Below, piece by piece: positions 37,166 through 45,992 of a DNA stretch of 64,000 nt. The stretch comes from Parageobacillus sp. KH3-4 (lineage in GTDB: Bacteria; Bacillota; Bacilli; Bacillales; Anoxybacillaceae), in assembly GCF_022846435.1 (NCBI RefSeq), contig NZ_AP025627.1, forward strand, positions 2,700,001-2,764,000. Direction: 5' to 3'. Below the pieces are notes generated by a model, which was given only the letters and a program-made list of their open reading frames with translations, made no database searches and had not been told where the DNA came from. Both the position numbers and the translations under genes were made by a program. Position 1 is the stretch's first letter; each line of letters opens with the position of its first letter.

Positions 37166-37953
37166 CAGCGTGAATGCTCCTTCCAGTTCTCAATGACTTG
37201 GCGAATTTTTGGCACATATTTGCGCGCTTCCTGTTCACCGATGGCGATAATTTCTTGTGCGTGTGTAAATGCGCGCGGGCTATACTGTTCGACATGCGGG
37301 CGAATCATCACGTCCGAAGCGAGCTCGCGATGACGGACAATCTCATCTTGCAAAATGTCAAGGCTTTGTAAAATCACGTCAAATATTGACGCAATTTCTC
37401 CGTCCACTTTCACATGGGAAACATCGACTGCAATGACAATATCAGCGCCCATTGCTCGCGCCACAGAAACAGGGACGCGATCAACCACTCCTCCATCTAC
37501 GAGAAGGCGCCCATCCACTCTTTCAGGGACAAAAATGCCGGGAATCGAAATGCTTGCACGGACAGCACGGGCAACATCACCGCGGCGAAACACTACTTTT
37601 TGCCCTGTCTGCAAATCCGTCGCGACAATTGCCACAGGGATGGATAGTTCCTCGATTTTTTTTCCTTTTGTGAGAAGGCGAATAAATTCGGTGATTCGTT
37701 TGCCGGCGATCAACCCCATTTTCGGAATGGTAAAATCGATGTAATCATTTCGACGAAACGATCTTGCTAGCCTATATAAACGGTCGAGGCCAAGGCCGCT
37801 GGCATACAAAGCGGCAACGAGCGCCCCAATGCTGCTTCCCGCGATGCAAGCAATCGGGATTTTCTCCTCTTCCAATACTTTTATGACTCCAAGATGGGCA
37901 AAGCCTCTCGCTCCTCCGGAACCTAGCGCTAACCCAATTTTCGGAAGCACCAT
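37165..37953 (-). CDS. ylbK: Patatin-like phospholipase/esterase YlbK
   Basis: 262-residue patatin-fold hydrolase. Oxyanion-hole glycine motif (GSGGARG), nucleophile elbow GSSIG (G-x-S-x-G) and Asp of the dyad in DGGVVDRVP are all present. ATG 37953 with GGAGGGG upstream is used. Substrate unknown; the gene is translationally coupled to ddcP. Confidence 0.92.
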   Translation of the reverse strand: MVLPKIGLALGSGGARGFAHLGVIKVLEEEKIPIACIAGSSIGALVAALYASGLGLDRLYRLARSFRRNDYIDFTIPKMGLIAGKRITEFIRLLTKGKKIEELSIPVAIVATDLQTGQKVVFRRGDVARAVRASISIPGIFVPERVDGRLLVDGGVVDRVPVSVARAMGADIVIAVDVSHVKVDGEIASIFDVILQSLDILQDEIVRHRELASDVMIRPHVEQYSPRAFTHAQEIIAIGEQEARKYVPKIRQVIENWKEHSR

Positions 37954-38075
37954 TTCTCTCCCCTCCAATAACGATCTTGTTCCATCTTATGATGGTCTAA
38001 AACTTCCCCCTATACTCGTATACTAAACTATATGAGGTTGTACATCACAATACGTCGCTAAAAGGGGGAGAGAGA

Positions 38076-38108
38076 ATGTGCCGCTACCGGGAGGCTGAAC
38101 ACATATGA
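38076..38108 (+). CDS. Ten-codon leader ORF before ylbJ
   Basis: ATG at 38076 preceded by AAGGGGGAG, encoding MCRYREAEHI and ending in TGA that overlaps the ylbJ ATG (ATGA). The strong ribosome site and the coupling suggest real translation that feeds ribosomes into ylbJ, whose own site (GGGAGG) lies inside this ORF. No attenuation hairpin was seen. Confidence 0.45.
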   Translation: MCRYREAEHI

Positions 38109-39319
38109 AAACAAAAGCAAAAACCGTCTTTCTCGCTTCAACAATCACTTTGTTTGCACTGTCATTAATTTGCTATCCACAGCAATCATTGGAAGCGTCG
38201 ATCCGTGGTTTAAATATGTGGTGGGAAGTCGTTTTTCCATCGCTATTGCCTTTTTTTATCGTGTCTGAATTACTGATTAGTTTTGGAGTCGTCCGGCTGA
38301 TCGGAGTTTTATTGGAACCGCTCATGCGCCCGCTTTTTCGAGTCCCTGGAGTTGGCGGTTTCGTCTGGGCGATGGGAATGGCTTCCGGCTATCCATCAGG
38401 CGCAAAACTAACGGCACGGCTTTATCAAGAAAAGCAAATTTCCACGATCGAAGCAGAACGGCTAGCTTCGTTTACTAATTCATCGAATCCGTTATTCATT
38501 TTTGGCGCGGTATCGGTCGGATTTTTTAACAATCCAAATATTGGAATCATTTTAGCGCTTTCCCATTATATAGGAAACATTTGCGTAGGAATCATGATGC
38601 GCTTCCATGGAAAATCGCAAGAAAATTCAACAGAAAAACGACTAAATCATCCGTTTTCTCTTCCCTACGCATTTCGGGTGCTTCACGAAACACGCCTCAG
38701 AAACGAACAGCCGCTTGGAAAATTGTTAGGAGACGCCGTGCGTTCTTCCGTACAAACATTGTTGATGATCGGTGGGTTTATTATTCTTTTTTCCGTCGTG
38801 AATAAACTTCTTTATATGATGCATATTACGCAGCATATCGCCGTTATTGTCCAATACGTCCTTCACTTGTTCCAGCTTTCCAAAGAGCTGAGCGTTCCGA
38901 TCATTTCCGGGTTATTTGAAATTACGCTTGGCAGCCAAATGATCAGCCAAGCCGATGGGGCCGAACTGTTGGAAAAAGCAATGGCAACAAGTTTTATTCT
39001 TGCCTTTGGCGGATTTTCTGTGCAAGCGCAAGTAGCGAGCATTCTCGCTGAAGCAAACATCCGCTTTAAACCATTCTTTATCGCCAGAATGATGCACGGA
39101 TGTTTTGCCGCATGTTTTACATACGTATTGTGGAAACCGCTCTACCTCCATCCGGCCGCTGTAAATATGCGCGTTATTCCTACATTTTTCACGGAGCACT
39201 CGCAAAACTTGATGGCCCATTATTGGCAGCTGCTGCACCAATTCGGGCCAATGATTACGATCACCTTTTTATGTTTGTATATATGGCTTACCACCGTAAA
39301 ATGGCAAAAAGGGCAATAA
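38105..39319 (+). CDS. ylbJ: Sporulation integral membrane protein YlbJ
   Basis: 404-residue protein with about eight hydrophobic segments, of the nucleoside-recognition/Gate-domain family (SGYPSGAKLTARL, GLFEITLGSQMIS). B. subtilis YlbJ is SigE-dependent and needed for spore cortex formation. The gene is divergent from ylbK and ends at a terminator shared with coaD. GGGAGG lies ten bases before the ATG, within the leader ORF. Confidence 0.93.
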   Translation: MKTKAKTVFLASTITLFALSLICYPQQSLEASIRGLNMWWEVVFPSLLPFFIVSELLISFGVVRLIGVLLEPLMRPLFRVPGVGGFVWAMGMASGYPSGAKLTARLYQEKQISTIEAERLASFTNSSNPLFIFGAVSVGFFNNPNIGIILALSHYIGNICVGIMMRFHGKSQENSTEKRLNHPFSLPYAFRVLHETRLRNEQPLGKLLGDAVRSSVQTLLMIGGFIILFSVVNKLLYMMHITQHIAVIVQYVLHLFQLSKELSVPIISGLFEITLGSQMISQADGAELLEKAMATSFILAFGGFSVQAQVASILAEANIRFKPFFIARMMHGCFAACFTYVLWKPLYLHPAAVNMRVIPTFFTEHSQNLMAHYWQLLHQFGPMITITFLCLYIWLTTVKWQKGQ

Positions 39320-39323
39320 GGAG

Positions 39324-39879
<556 letters not shown>

Positions 39880-39882
39880 CTA

Positions 39883-40452
39883 TTATTCCCCTTTCTCTAC
39901 ATCCGTGTACCGGTAGATCGAAATCGCAGTAATTCCATATACTTCATGTTTCCACTTTACAAGACGGCCGACACGTTCGGCAAGATCCATTTCAGAAGAA
40001 TGCTCTGCAACGACAGCGCCATCTTCTTCAAGAAGTCCATGTTCATCAATAAATGAAAGAATCGACTGCAATTTTTGTTCTTTATACGGGGGATCCAGAA
40101 AAATGAGATGAAAACGAAGCCCCCGTTTTACAATCGCCCTCAATGCCCTTTCCGCATCATTTCGATATATTTCCGCCTGTTCTAACAACCGACACGTTTC
40201 CACATTTTTCTTGATCGTTTGCACCGCTTTTACGTCATGGTCCACAAAAATGACTCGGTCAAGGCCGCGGCTTAATGCTTCAATTCCGAGACCACCGCTG
40301 CCGCCAAACAAATCAAGGCCCATCCCACCAGAAAAATACGGGCCAATCATATTAAATATCGCTTCTTTTACTTTATCTGTCGTCGGTCTTGTCGACATAC
40401 CTGGAACCGCTTGCAGGCGTCTGCCTTTGCACTTTCCCGAAATCACCCTCAT
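39883..40452 (-). CDS. rsmD: 16S rRNA m2G966 methyltransferase RsmD (YlbH)
   Basis: 189-residue N-terminal-Rossmann methyltransferase. RVISGKCKGRRLQAVPG, RPTTDKVKEAIFNMIG, LDLFGGSGGLGIEALSRG and the catalytic LDPPY motif (NPPF/DPPY class) are present. The ATG at 40452 is preferred over 40464. A TATAAT on the minus strand at 40512-40507 is a possible promoter. Confidence 0.95.
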   Translation of the reverse strand: MRVISGKCKGRRLQAVPGMSTRPTTDKVKEAIFNMIGPYFSGGMGLDLFGGSGGLGIEALSRGLDRVIFVDHDVKAVQTIKKNVETCRLLEQAEIYRNDAERALRAIVKRGLRFHLIFLDPPYKEQKLQSILSFIDEHGLLEEDGAVVAEHSSEMDLAERVGRLVKWKHEVYGITAISIYRYTDVEKGE

Positions 40453-40576
40453 TACTTTCACCACGTTTTACCACAGTTTTGTACCATTTATCGTATCATA
40501 AACTTTATTATAGTAAAACAGCCGAAAAATTCATAGTAACATGTATATAAATTAGCAAACTGGACATAATGAGTAA
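40453..40576 (-). promoter_or_regulatory. rsmD upstream region
   Basis: First part of the 396-base gap between rsmD and the DUF7147 gene. It holds the TATAAT noted for rsmD (40512-40507, minus strand) with an unclear -35; nothing else was recognised here. Confidence 0.35.
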
Positions 40577-40757
40577 TGGCAACATCCATGCGGGTGTTAT
40601 TGCCAACCACGGAGAAGACTTACGTTTCCCCATAAGTTCTTCCTCCGGTTTCTCCTCTCCCTTTTCTTTTCCTTTAGTTTACTTGTTTCCTACCGATGCG
40701 CGAGGAGCAAGTAAACGTAAAGGAAACCTGCGGACGTATGCCGCAGGGTTTTTTTAT
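40577..40757 (+). ncRNA. Four-hairpin structured region ending in a terminator; possible ylbH-leader-type RNA
   Basis: Successive hairpins on the plus strand: 40577-40605; 40606-40649; a long one with arms 40668-40685 and 40708-40726; and a 7-bp GC stem (40727-40733, 40741-40747) followed by seven T's. Only the plus strand has the T-run, so the RNA is read in that direction, towards the DUF7147 gene. The location upstream of ylbH fits the Rfam ylbH-leader motif, which I recall as lying between ylbG and ylbH; the assignment is unverified. It could be a leader attenuator or an independent small RNA. Confidence 0.6.
40727..40757 (+). terminator. Terminator closing the structured RNA
   Basis: CCTGCGG and CCGCAGG arms with a 7-base loop and GTTTTTTT tail, 92 bases before the downstream ATG. 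Confidence 0.9.
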
Positions 40758-40848
40758 TTTTCCAGTGAATAAGGCAATTTCTCATTTGAAATTTCGCTAA
40801 ACAATGATTAAAGTTATGTATGGATTAACAATAATAAGGGGGATAAAA

Positions 40849-41238
40849 ATGATTCAGCGTTTTATCGAGCTAGGGGAAGGTTATTCGGATATATACGAAC
40901 TAATTGAACTTGCCAGAGCAAACCGGCATCGTCTTTCCGGGCTTTTTGCTTTTCATACGGTGAAAAACGGTCAGCCGGTGACGTCATGCGTTGTTGTTTT
41001 ACATCCAACCGATCCTGGAGATTTTCAACCGTTGTATATTTGCCGCGAAGGAATTCCCAATCCGTACGTTAAGCCAAACAAACGATATGATTTATTCGTC
41101 CAGCTCGCGAAAGAACTAGGAACAGAGATTATTCATTTAGAAGTAAAGCCTTCGACGTTTTTTGCTGACTTAGACTTATATTATCAACACTTAATCGGCA
41201 TTATGCGGATGAACCGATTTATCCCTCCGCTCCAATAA
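40849..41238 (+). CDS. DUF7147-type small protein
   Basis: 129-residue acidic protein (FIELGEGYSDIYELIELARANRHRLSG; GIPNPYVKPNKRYDLF). It resembles small proteins of bacilli found next to ylbG; I recall them as DUF7147, unverified. AAGGGGGA is placed before the ATG at 40849; the upstream ATG at 40804 is less convincing. Function unknown. Confidence 0.7.
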   Translation: MIQRFIELGEGYSDIYELIELARANRHRLSGLFAFHTVKNGQPVTSCVVVLHPTDPGDFQPLYICREGIPNPYVKPNKRYDLFVQLAKELGTEIIHLEVKPSTFFADLDLYYQHLIGIMRMNRFIPPLQ

Positions 41239-41252
41239 CCGGAATAAAAAAC

Positions 41253-41285
41253 GGCTGACTTTCCTAAAGAAAATCAGCCTTTTTA
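41253..41285. terminator. Bidirectional terminator between the DUF7147 gene and ylbG
   Basis: GGCTGACTTTC and GAAAATCAGCC form a stem with T-run on the plus side and A/T on the other, shared by two convergent genes. Confidence 0.85.
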
Positions 41286-41567
41286 TTCTGCGGAATATCC
41301 TAGCGAATAAGGAGAGTCTTTTTCTTTTTCTCCTTTTTTTGATTCAAATTCTAATTTTAAAAACGGCCGATAAGACGGTTCGACCCGTTTGACAAATGGC
41401 AAGGAAGCAAGCTTTTTCATCATTTCATCCACTTGCTCCATATCGCAATACAAAACCGCGTATTTTAACCGCTTCGAAACGTAATGAATATTGCCGAATT
41501 TGCGCAGATGTCTGCTATGCTTTAGTGAATGCAGCCAGACGATGATTCCTTGGCGTTTTGGAAACAT
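41283..41567 (-). CDS. ylbG: DUF2129 protein YlbG
   Basis: 94-residue protein ([37 protein letters not shown]) of the YlbG family, next to ylbF. Function unknown; conserved in bacilli. Confidence 0.9.
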   Translation of the reverse strand: MFPKRQGIIVWLHSLKHSRHLRKFGNIHYVSKRLKYAVLYCDMEQVDEMMKKLASLPFVKRVEPSYRPFLKLEFESKKGEKEKDSPYSLGYSAE

Positions 41568-41596
41568 ATTACCATTCCCCTTTTATAATACTATTG

Positions 41597-42043
41597 CTAT
41601 GCGCGGCAGCCACAGCTTCCCCCTGCTCCGCATCCGCCTGAACAGCCGCCCGACAAAAAATACGGATTCCCTGTCGGCACTTTTACGTTGTCGGATACCG
41701 CTTTCCCAATTAACACGCTGATTTCGTCCAACAATTGTTGCACAGCGTTTTCCGCCTTTTTAAAATCGGCAATCGTCTCGTGAAGATCAAGTTCCCGTTT
41801 TGCTTCACGCACTTCTTTCATCACCGTATGATAATCGGGATGATATTTTCCGAAGCGCTGTACTTCCTCATAACGCTCCTTTGCCTTTGTAAAACGTGCG
41901 ATAATATCTTGAGCGGCACGATCTTCTCTAAGCCGTCGAGAACAGCGGCGGTATTCTTCCGCCACTTCCGATTGCGCAATCATTTTTGCTAATGATTCTG
42001 CTTTATCTAAAATCTCGAGTCGCTCGAGAGTTGCGATAATCAC
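41597..42043 (-). CDS. ylbF: Y-complex (Ric) protein YlbF
   Basis: 148-residue helical protein (DUF964/YlbF) of the RicA-RicF-RicT complex, which with RNase Y matures operon mRNAs and stimulates Spo0A phosphorelay. The C-terminal Cys-rich tail (CSGGCGAGGSCGCRA) supplies Fe-S ligands for the complex. GTG 42043, with GGAGGTG nine bases upstream, gives the B. subtilis length of about 149; the ATG at 42112 would add 23 residues. Confidence 0.92.
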   Translation of the reverse strand: MIIATLERLEILDKAESLAKMIAQSEVAEEYRRCSRRLREDRAAQDIIARFTKAKERYEEVQRFGKYHPDYHTVMKEVREAKRELDLHETIADFKKAENAVQQLLDEISVLIGKAVSDNVKVPTGNPYFLSGGCSGGCGAGGSCGCRA

Positions 42044-42114
42044 GTTATTGGCACCTCCAATGTTATGATACCATGAGATGAATCGGAAAGAAAAGCAATG
42101 AAGACGGCACAATA

Positions 42115-42146
42115 AAAAAGATCTGACTTGCTTGTCAGATCTTTTC
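42115..42146 (-). terminator. Terminator upstream of ylbF
   Basis: AAGATCTGAC/GTCAGATCTT stem followed by a T-run on the minus strand, closing the unit of the small secreted protein gene; ylbF starts downstream. Confidence 0.8.
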
Positions 42147-42524
42147 TTATGGGATTGTCACCGTAAATTCATGGGACAATCCGGTTATTTTTCCGTCATT
42201 ATACACAAGTTCAATGCGCACCACGTGTTTTCCGGCTGGTAATCCTCGCAACATAAATGCCGCAGTATATACTTCATTCACTTTTTGCCCGTTGACATAT
42301 ACATTAACGTGCCCCCCGTCCGTTCCATTTTGAAACGGAAAACTAGGGGCAATGCATTCAATCAATACATTGTTCCCTTTCACGTCATGTTTAACATGGA
42401 AATATTTGTTTTCTTGATGAGCCATAACAGGAGCAACGCTGAAAACATTTGCTTTCGGCATCCATGCTCCCAAAACGGCGAAAAAACCCAAAAACAAAAT
42501 AATGAGCTGTTTTGGCAAAGACAT
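42147..42524 (-). CDS. Small secreted/membrane-anchored protein, unknown family
   Basis: 125-residue protein with an N-terminal hydrophobic signal (LIILFLGFFAVLGAW) and a C-terminal beta-rich domain (KYFHVKHDVKGNNVLIECI, HVNVYVNGQKVNEVYTAAFM, LPAGKHVVRIELVYNDG) suggesting an immunoglobulin-like or carbohydrate-binding fold. The start is uncertain: ATG 42524 has AAAGGGAG very close, while TTG 42518 has better spacing. No counterpart occurs at this site in B. subtilis. Confidence 0.65.
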   Translation of the reverse strand: MSLPKQLIILFLGFFAVLGAWMPKANVFSVAPVMAHQENKYFHVKHDVKGNNVLIECIAPSFPFQNGTDGGHVNVYVNGQKVNEVYTAAFMLRGLPAGKHVVRIELVYNDGKITGLSHEFTVTIP

Positions 42525-42563
42525 CACTCCCTTTAGGAAGTAGTCTTTGCTTTTTTGCAAAAA

Positions 42564-42797
42564 TTAATCACGCATCTCTTGAAACAGATGAAGCATCAAT
42601 GAAGCCATTTGCAAAGAATTGGCGATTCTCTCCACTTTGTGCGGAATCGTCTGTCCATAATAATGGAGCGCTGCAATCTCAAAAGACGGCAGCTGATGCG
42701 GATAGCGGGAAAGAAGGCGGTACCAGCGCGGCTCTTCGCGAATAAACGATTGTAGCATTTGTTTCGTTCGAATATATTGGATTACTTCGTTTCTCAT
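42564..42797 (-). CDS. ylbE: YlbE-like protein
   Basis: 77-residue protein matching YlbE in size and blocks (REEPRWYRLLSRYPHQL, HYYGQTIPHKVERIANSLQMASLMLHLF). It is between ylbD and the small secreted gene. Conserved in bacilli, function unknown. Confidence 0.88.
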   Translation of the reverse strand: MRNEVIQYIRTKQMLQSFIREEPRWYRLLSRYPHQLPSFEIAALHYYGQTIPHKVERIANSLQMASLMLHLFQEMRD

Positions 42798-42808
42798 CAG
42801 TGTTCCCT

Positions 42809-43198
42809 CTAGTCTTTGCGGAATGAAAACGGTCGTTCATCTTGTCCTGTTTGCATATGCGGTTGCTTTTGGCTCCCTTGAAATTGAACAATCATACTTT
42901 GGATGGCAGCAATCGCTTGCTGAACGTTCGCGAGATGTTTTTGCACTTCATTGGTGTCCATATTTTGCAACATATTCGCGAGTTTTTCGATCCATCGATT
43001 GCTTTTTTCCGTGTGCTTCATTGACTCTTGATTTTGTTTATAATTTTTCCAAATTTCATCATCCTCGCCAAATAAATACCAATCCTCGTAAAACTCCTTC
43101 CACGTCTTTTTGCCGCTGCGTACTTCTTGGATGATTTTTGGATGCTTCTGGACAAACCGTTTAAATTTCTCTACCGAAGGATGCAGAGGTTTTGCCAT
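42809..43198 (-). CDS. ylbD: YlbD-family (spore-coat-type) protein
   Basis: 129-residue protein (HPSVEKFKRFVQKHPKIIQEVRSGKKTWKEFYEDWYLFGEDD) of the YlbD_coat family, which is restricted to sporulating bacilli. The N-terminal motif is diagnostic; a helical C-terminal half may be a coiled coil. Direct coat localisation is inferred from the family name. Confidence 0.87.
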   Translation of the reverse strand: MAKPLHPSVEKFKRFVQKHPKIIQEVRSGKKTWKEFYEDWYLFGEDDEIWKNYKQNQESMKHTEKSNRWIEKLANMLQNMDTNEVQKHLANVQQAIAAIQSMIVQFQGSQKQPHMQTGQDERPFSFRKD

Positions 43199-43276
43199 AA
43201 ATATTCCCCCTCATCGTTTCGCGCCTATCTACCATATACTATCGCCTCTATCTGATTTGCGTGCGCCCATTTTTCG

Positions 43277-44290
43277 CTACCATGGCTTTAAAAAGTCTTG
43301 CGTATAATAATCACCAGAGACGCCGACACCAAGATAAGTAAATTGTTCATTTAATAATGTTTCACGATGACTTTGGCTGTTCAGCCACCCCTCCACCGCT
43401 TCAATGCCATCCATATGATGCGCGGCAATATTTTCTCCCGCAATTTGAAATTTAATATTTGCAGCTAATAACCGGTCTTTTAAATCGCCCTGTTTTGGGG
43501 ATTCATGCGAAAAAAAATGGTGCTCTTTCATATCTTTACTATGCATGTAGGCAACTTTCGCCGCTTCTTCATGCCAACGAACCGGCTTAACATGATAATG
43601 CTGGCGAATGATGTTTGTAATATCAAAAATTTGTTTTGCGTTTGCTGTCTCTACTTCCCGCTGTCGTTTGACAGACAAAGGCTTCGGATTTAGCAAACGG
43701 CCGCGATAAACAAGCTCATATGGCCGCATTTTTACGAATGTTTCCCCAGTCATAAGGCGAATGCTCGAAATCTTCCCAGTAAAACGGTCGACATACAACT
43801 GCGCATAGACGTTGCCGATTTTGACGATCGGCCGGGTGGCGTAATCTTGTTCGGACAGCTCAAAACGATATGTTCCCGTGTGCAACTTTATTTCAACATT
43901 TTCTAAAACAGGCATCGTCTTAAACACGTCTTGAAGCGGCTGACCAATGTAAAATGGCTTCACATTAACATCTTTTCCGCATACAAATGCCGTAACGACA
44001 CGGCCGTCCATGATCCCAATTTGAAAATATGCGCTTGGCCCTCGATGGTAAATCAACCATTCGTAATCATAAGCGGAAGCATCAATTCGAGTTGGCGAAC
44101 CAAACTTTTCTTTCACATCCCTTTCCGTTTTGCCAATCAGAGAAAGAATGCCATTCTCGACTTTCGGCTCCTTTACCATATAGTCTTTCGGTTCCGTTTC
44201 TTGTTCTTGAGGGGGGCTAAGCGGTGGCGTACTTGGCGCAAAATAATAAAATCCAATTAATAGCAACAACACAAGAAGAAACCATTTCAC
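43277..44290 (-). CDS. ylbC: CAP-domain extracytoplasmic protein YlbC
   Basis: 337-residue protein: N-terminal membrane/signal segment (MKWFLLVLLLLIGFYYFA), a CAP-associated domain (about 50-185, twin KEKFGSPTRIDASAYDYEWLIY-type repeats) and a C-terminal CAP/SCP domain (about 215-335; HSKDMKEHHFFSHESP, AGENIAAHH). Related SCP proteins of bacilli act on the spore or cell envelope. No Cys-rich lipobox is visible. Confidence 0.88.
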   Translation of the reverse strand: MKWFLLVLLLLIGFYYFAPSTPPLSPPQEQETEPKDYMVKEPKVENGILSLIGKTERDVKEKFGSPTRIDASAYDYEWLIYHRGPSAYFQIGIMDGRVVTAFVCGKDVNVKPFYIGQPLQDVFKTMPVLENVEIKLHTGTYRFELSEQDYATRPIVKIGNVYAQLYVDRFTGKISSIRLMTGETFVKMRPYELVYRGRLLNPKPLSVKRQREVETANAKQIFDITNIIRQHYHVKPVRWHEEAAKVAYMHSKDMKEHHFFSHESPKQGDLKDRLLAANIKFQIAGENIAAHHMDGIEAVEGWLNSQSHRETLLNEQFTYLGVGVSGDYYTQDFLKPW

Positions 44291-44351
44291 ACAGCAACTC
44301 TCGCTTTCCGAAAAAGATTATCCTATTGCCATTATATCCGTTTTTCTACAG

Positions 44352-44400
44352 CAAAAAAAACGGAAAAACGAATTCCCCTGCTTGCAGGGGAATTCGTGCA
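44352..44400 (-). terminator. Terminator after the CBS-domain gene
   Basis: A perfect 13-bp stem with a 4-base loop (arms 44368-44380 and 44385-44397), followed on the minus strand by T-rich sequence. Confidence 0.9.
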
Positions 44401-44420
44401 GTAATCACTTTTTCGTTTTC

Positions 44421-44849
44421 CTAATGTAAAAAATTAGGATTAGAAATTTCCGTTAATGCGCGTCCAGCACTTTCATCTGAATAGCGATTTATCGCAAGAT
44501 CGCCAAGGGAAACAATTCCCACTAGCCTGCCATGCTCCACAACGGGAAGGCGGCGAATCTGATGCTCCGCCATTTGCTTTGCAGCCTCCTGCACAGAAGC
44601 ATCAGGAGTTATTGTAATTAATTTGTCGCTCATTACTTCCGTCACTGGTGTAGAACCGGGACGCTTTTCAGCGATTCCACGCACGACTAAATCGCGATCA
44701 GTAATCATTCCGATCAATCGTCCATGATCCACAACTGGAATCGCGCCAACGTTTAAATCGCGCATTTTTACCGCTACTTCATATACGTTGTCGACAGGTG
44801 TGCAATATTCGACATCGATCGTCATCACCTCGCGCACTGTTTGCACCAT
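44421..44849 (-). CDS. ylbB: CBS-domain pair protein YlbB
   Basis: 142 residues, two CBS domains (about 1-60 and 70-130; GAIPVVDHGRLIGMITDRDLV and RRLPVVEHGRLVGIVSLGDLA). Stand-alone Bateman modules bind adenine nucleotides; the ligand is unknown. It is convergent with no other gene and is divergent from ylbA. Confidence 0.9.
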   Translation of the reverse strand: MVQTVREVMTIDVEYCTPVDNVYEVAVKMRDLNVGAIPVVDHGRLIGMITDRDLVVRGIAEKRPGSTPVTEVMSDKLITITPDASVQEAAKQMAEHQIRRLPVVEHGRLVGIVSLGDLAINRYSDESAGRALTEISNPNFLH

Positions 44850-45036
44850 TCATCTCTCCCTTCGGCCATTAGTTTTGCCAAAAATAAAAAAAAATAACGG
44901 CATATGCAAAAACTTTTATCGGCGAAATGTAAGGTATTCATTGAAAGTTGACCGCTTTCATACTATTATAAATGAGGGAGCGTCTTATTTTTTCACGTGC
45001 CAATAGCATACGTTTCGTTAAATAGGAGGAATAAAT

Positions 45037-45396
45037 ATGAGATTCGAAAATATCGGTATTGAAAATCAAACAGTGGAGCTGTCTCAATTGGACGATTTGC
45101 TTGAAAAACATGGCTTTGTGCGAGCAGGGCAATGGGACTATGAGCGCGTTACATATGATCGTAAATTTCAAATTAAAAACGACGTTTACTATCTCCGCAT
45201 CCAAGGTTACGCGGTCGAAGGGGATGTCGACTCGCGCTACGCGCTAATTAAGCTATTGACCCCAATACTTGGAAAGTATTATTACCCACATGGCGTCGAA
45301 TATGGAGAAGACGAACATTTCCCTTCATCATTAGTGAACCAATGCCAAACGATTTTAACAAAAGTGAAAGAAGGTCTAGATAAAATCCAACAATAA
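45037..45396 (+). CDS. ylbA: YugN-like protein YlbA
   Basis: 119-residue protein (LDDLLEKHGFVRAGQWDYERVTYDRKF) of the YugN/YlbA family; GGAGGA before ATG at 45037. Function unknown. Confidence 0.87.
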   Translation: MRFENIGIENQTVELSQLDDLLEKHGFVRAGQWDYERVTYDRKFQIKNDVYYLRIQGYAVEGDVDSRYALIKLLTPILGKYYYPHGVEYGEDEHFPSSLVNQCQTILTKVKEGLDKIQQ

Positions 45397-45400
45397 AAAC

Positions 45401-45435
45401 AAAACGCATGGGGAAAAACTCATGCGTTTTGTTTT
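45401..45435. terminator. Bidirectional terminator between ylbA and the Asp23-like gene
   Basis: AAAACGCATG and CATGCGTTTT form a 10-bp stem (45404-45432) between two convergent genes. Confidence 0.85.
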
Positions 45436-45695
45436 CCATCTTCCGTTGTGAACATAACGAGACGTTGCACAAACAGATGCACTTGTTCCACAATAAATGG
45501 GGTCATCGTTTCTACCTCATGAATAATTTTCTGCTGCAATTCTGTACATAAAGAGATAATTGGAGCGCCATACACCATTGTTAACGCAACCGACACTGTG
45601 CAACGGCGGTCGTTCGTAAAAAAGACATTAACCATTGTTTCTTCGCTCACGATTTCTTGTTTTTCTTGCAGGCACATCATTACAATTGTACACAC
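45420..45695 (-). CDS. Short Asp23/YloU-like protein
   Basis: 91 residues in the used frame, GTG start at 45695. The core (RRCTVSVALTMVYGAPIISLCTELQQKIIHEVETMT... VEQVHLFVQRL) resembles Asp23/Gls24 envelope-stress proteins, which usually run to 115-140 residues. The reading frame stays open about 21 codons further upstream to a TGA without a plausible start, and the family's N-terminal GKIEIS-type strand is not recognisable, so it may be a truncated or diverged copy. Confidence 0.6.
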   Translation of the reverse strand: MCTIVMMCLQEKQEIVSEETMVNVFFTNDRRCTVSVALTMVYGAPIISLCTELQQKIIHEVETMTPFIVEQVHLFVQRLVMFTTEDGKQNA

Positions 45696-45962
45696 AGTCG
45701 ACTGAGCTACAGTGCGTTTTCGGAAAGCGAACGATTTCTGTCACTCCCCCATCATTTTCATTTGATCAGCTTCGACACAACAAATAAGCGGCATGTTTCT
45801 ATTCTATACATATGCTGTTCTTTTTGGTTGTTTTCTTTGTTTTCTCGCCAAAAAGTAAAGTTCGGCTTACCTGCTATTTTCCTATATAAAAGATGTGCCA
45901 GAACACCAAAAATTATGTCCGGATGAGGCACGCACATCCAGCATGCAAACGCTCGCCATATA
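45696..45962. other. Gap between the Asp23-like gene and the DUF420 terminator
   Basis: 267 bases with no gene. A GATGTGC...GCACATC pairing (45891-45937) could form a weak long-loop hairpin. No promoter was convincing. Confidence 0.3.
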
Positions 45963-45992
45963 CAAACATCCCGACACGAAGCGTCGGGATGT
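45963..45992 (-). terminator. Terminator after the DUF420 gene
   Basis: AACATCCCGAC and GTCGGGATGTT form an 11-bp stem (45964-45992) with T-run; the 3' end touches the gene's stop codon. Confidence 0.88.

Noticed and set aside
45891-45937. Possible small RNA from GATGTGC/GCACATC pairing
   Set aside because: The loop is long, the stem only 7 bp and there is no adjoining T-run.
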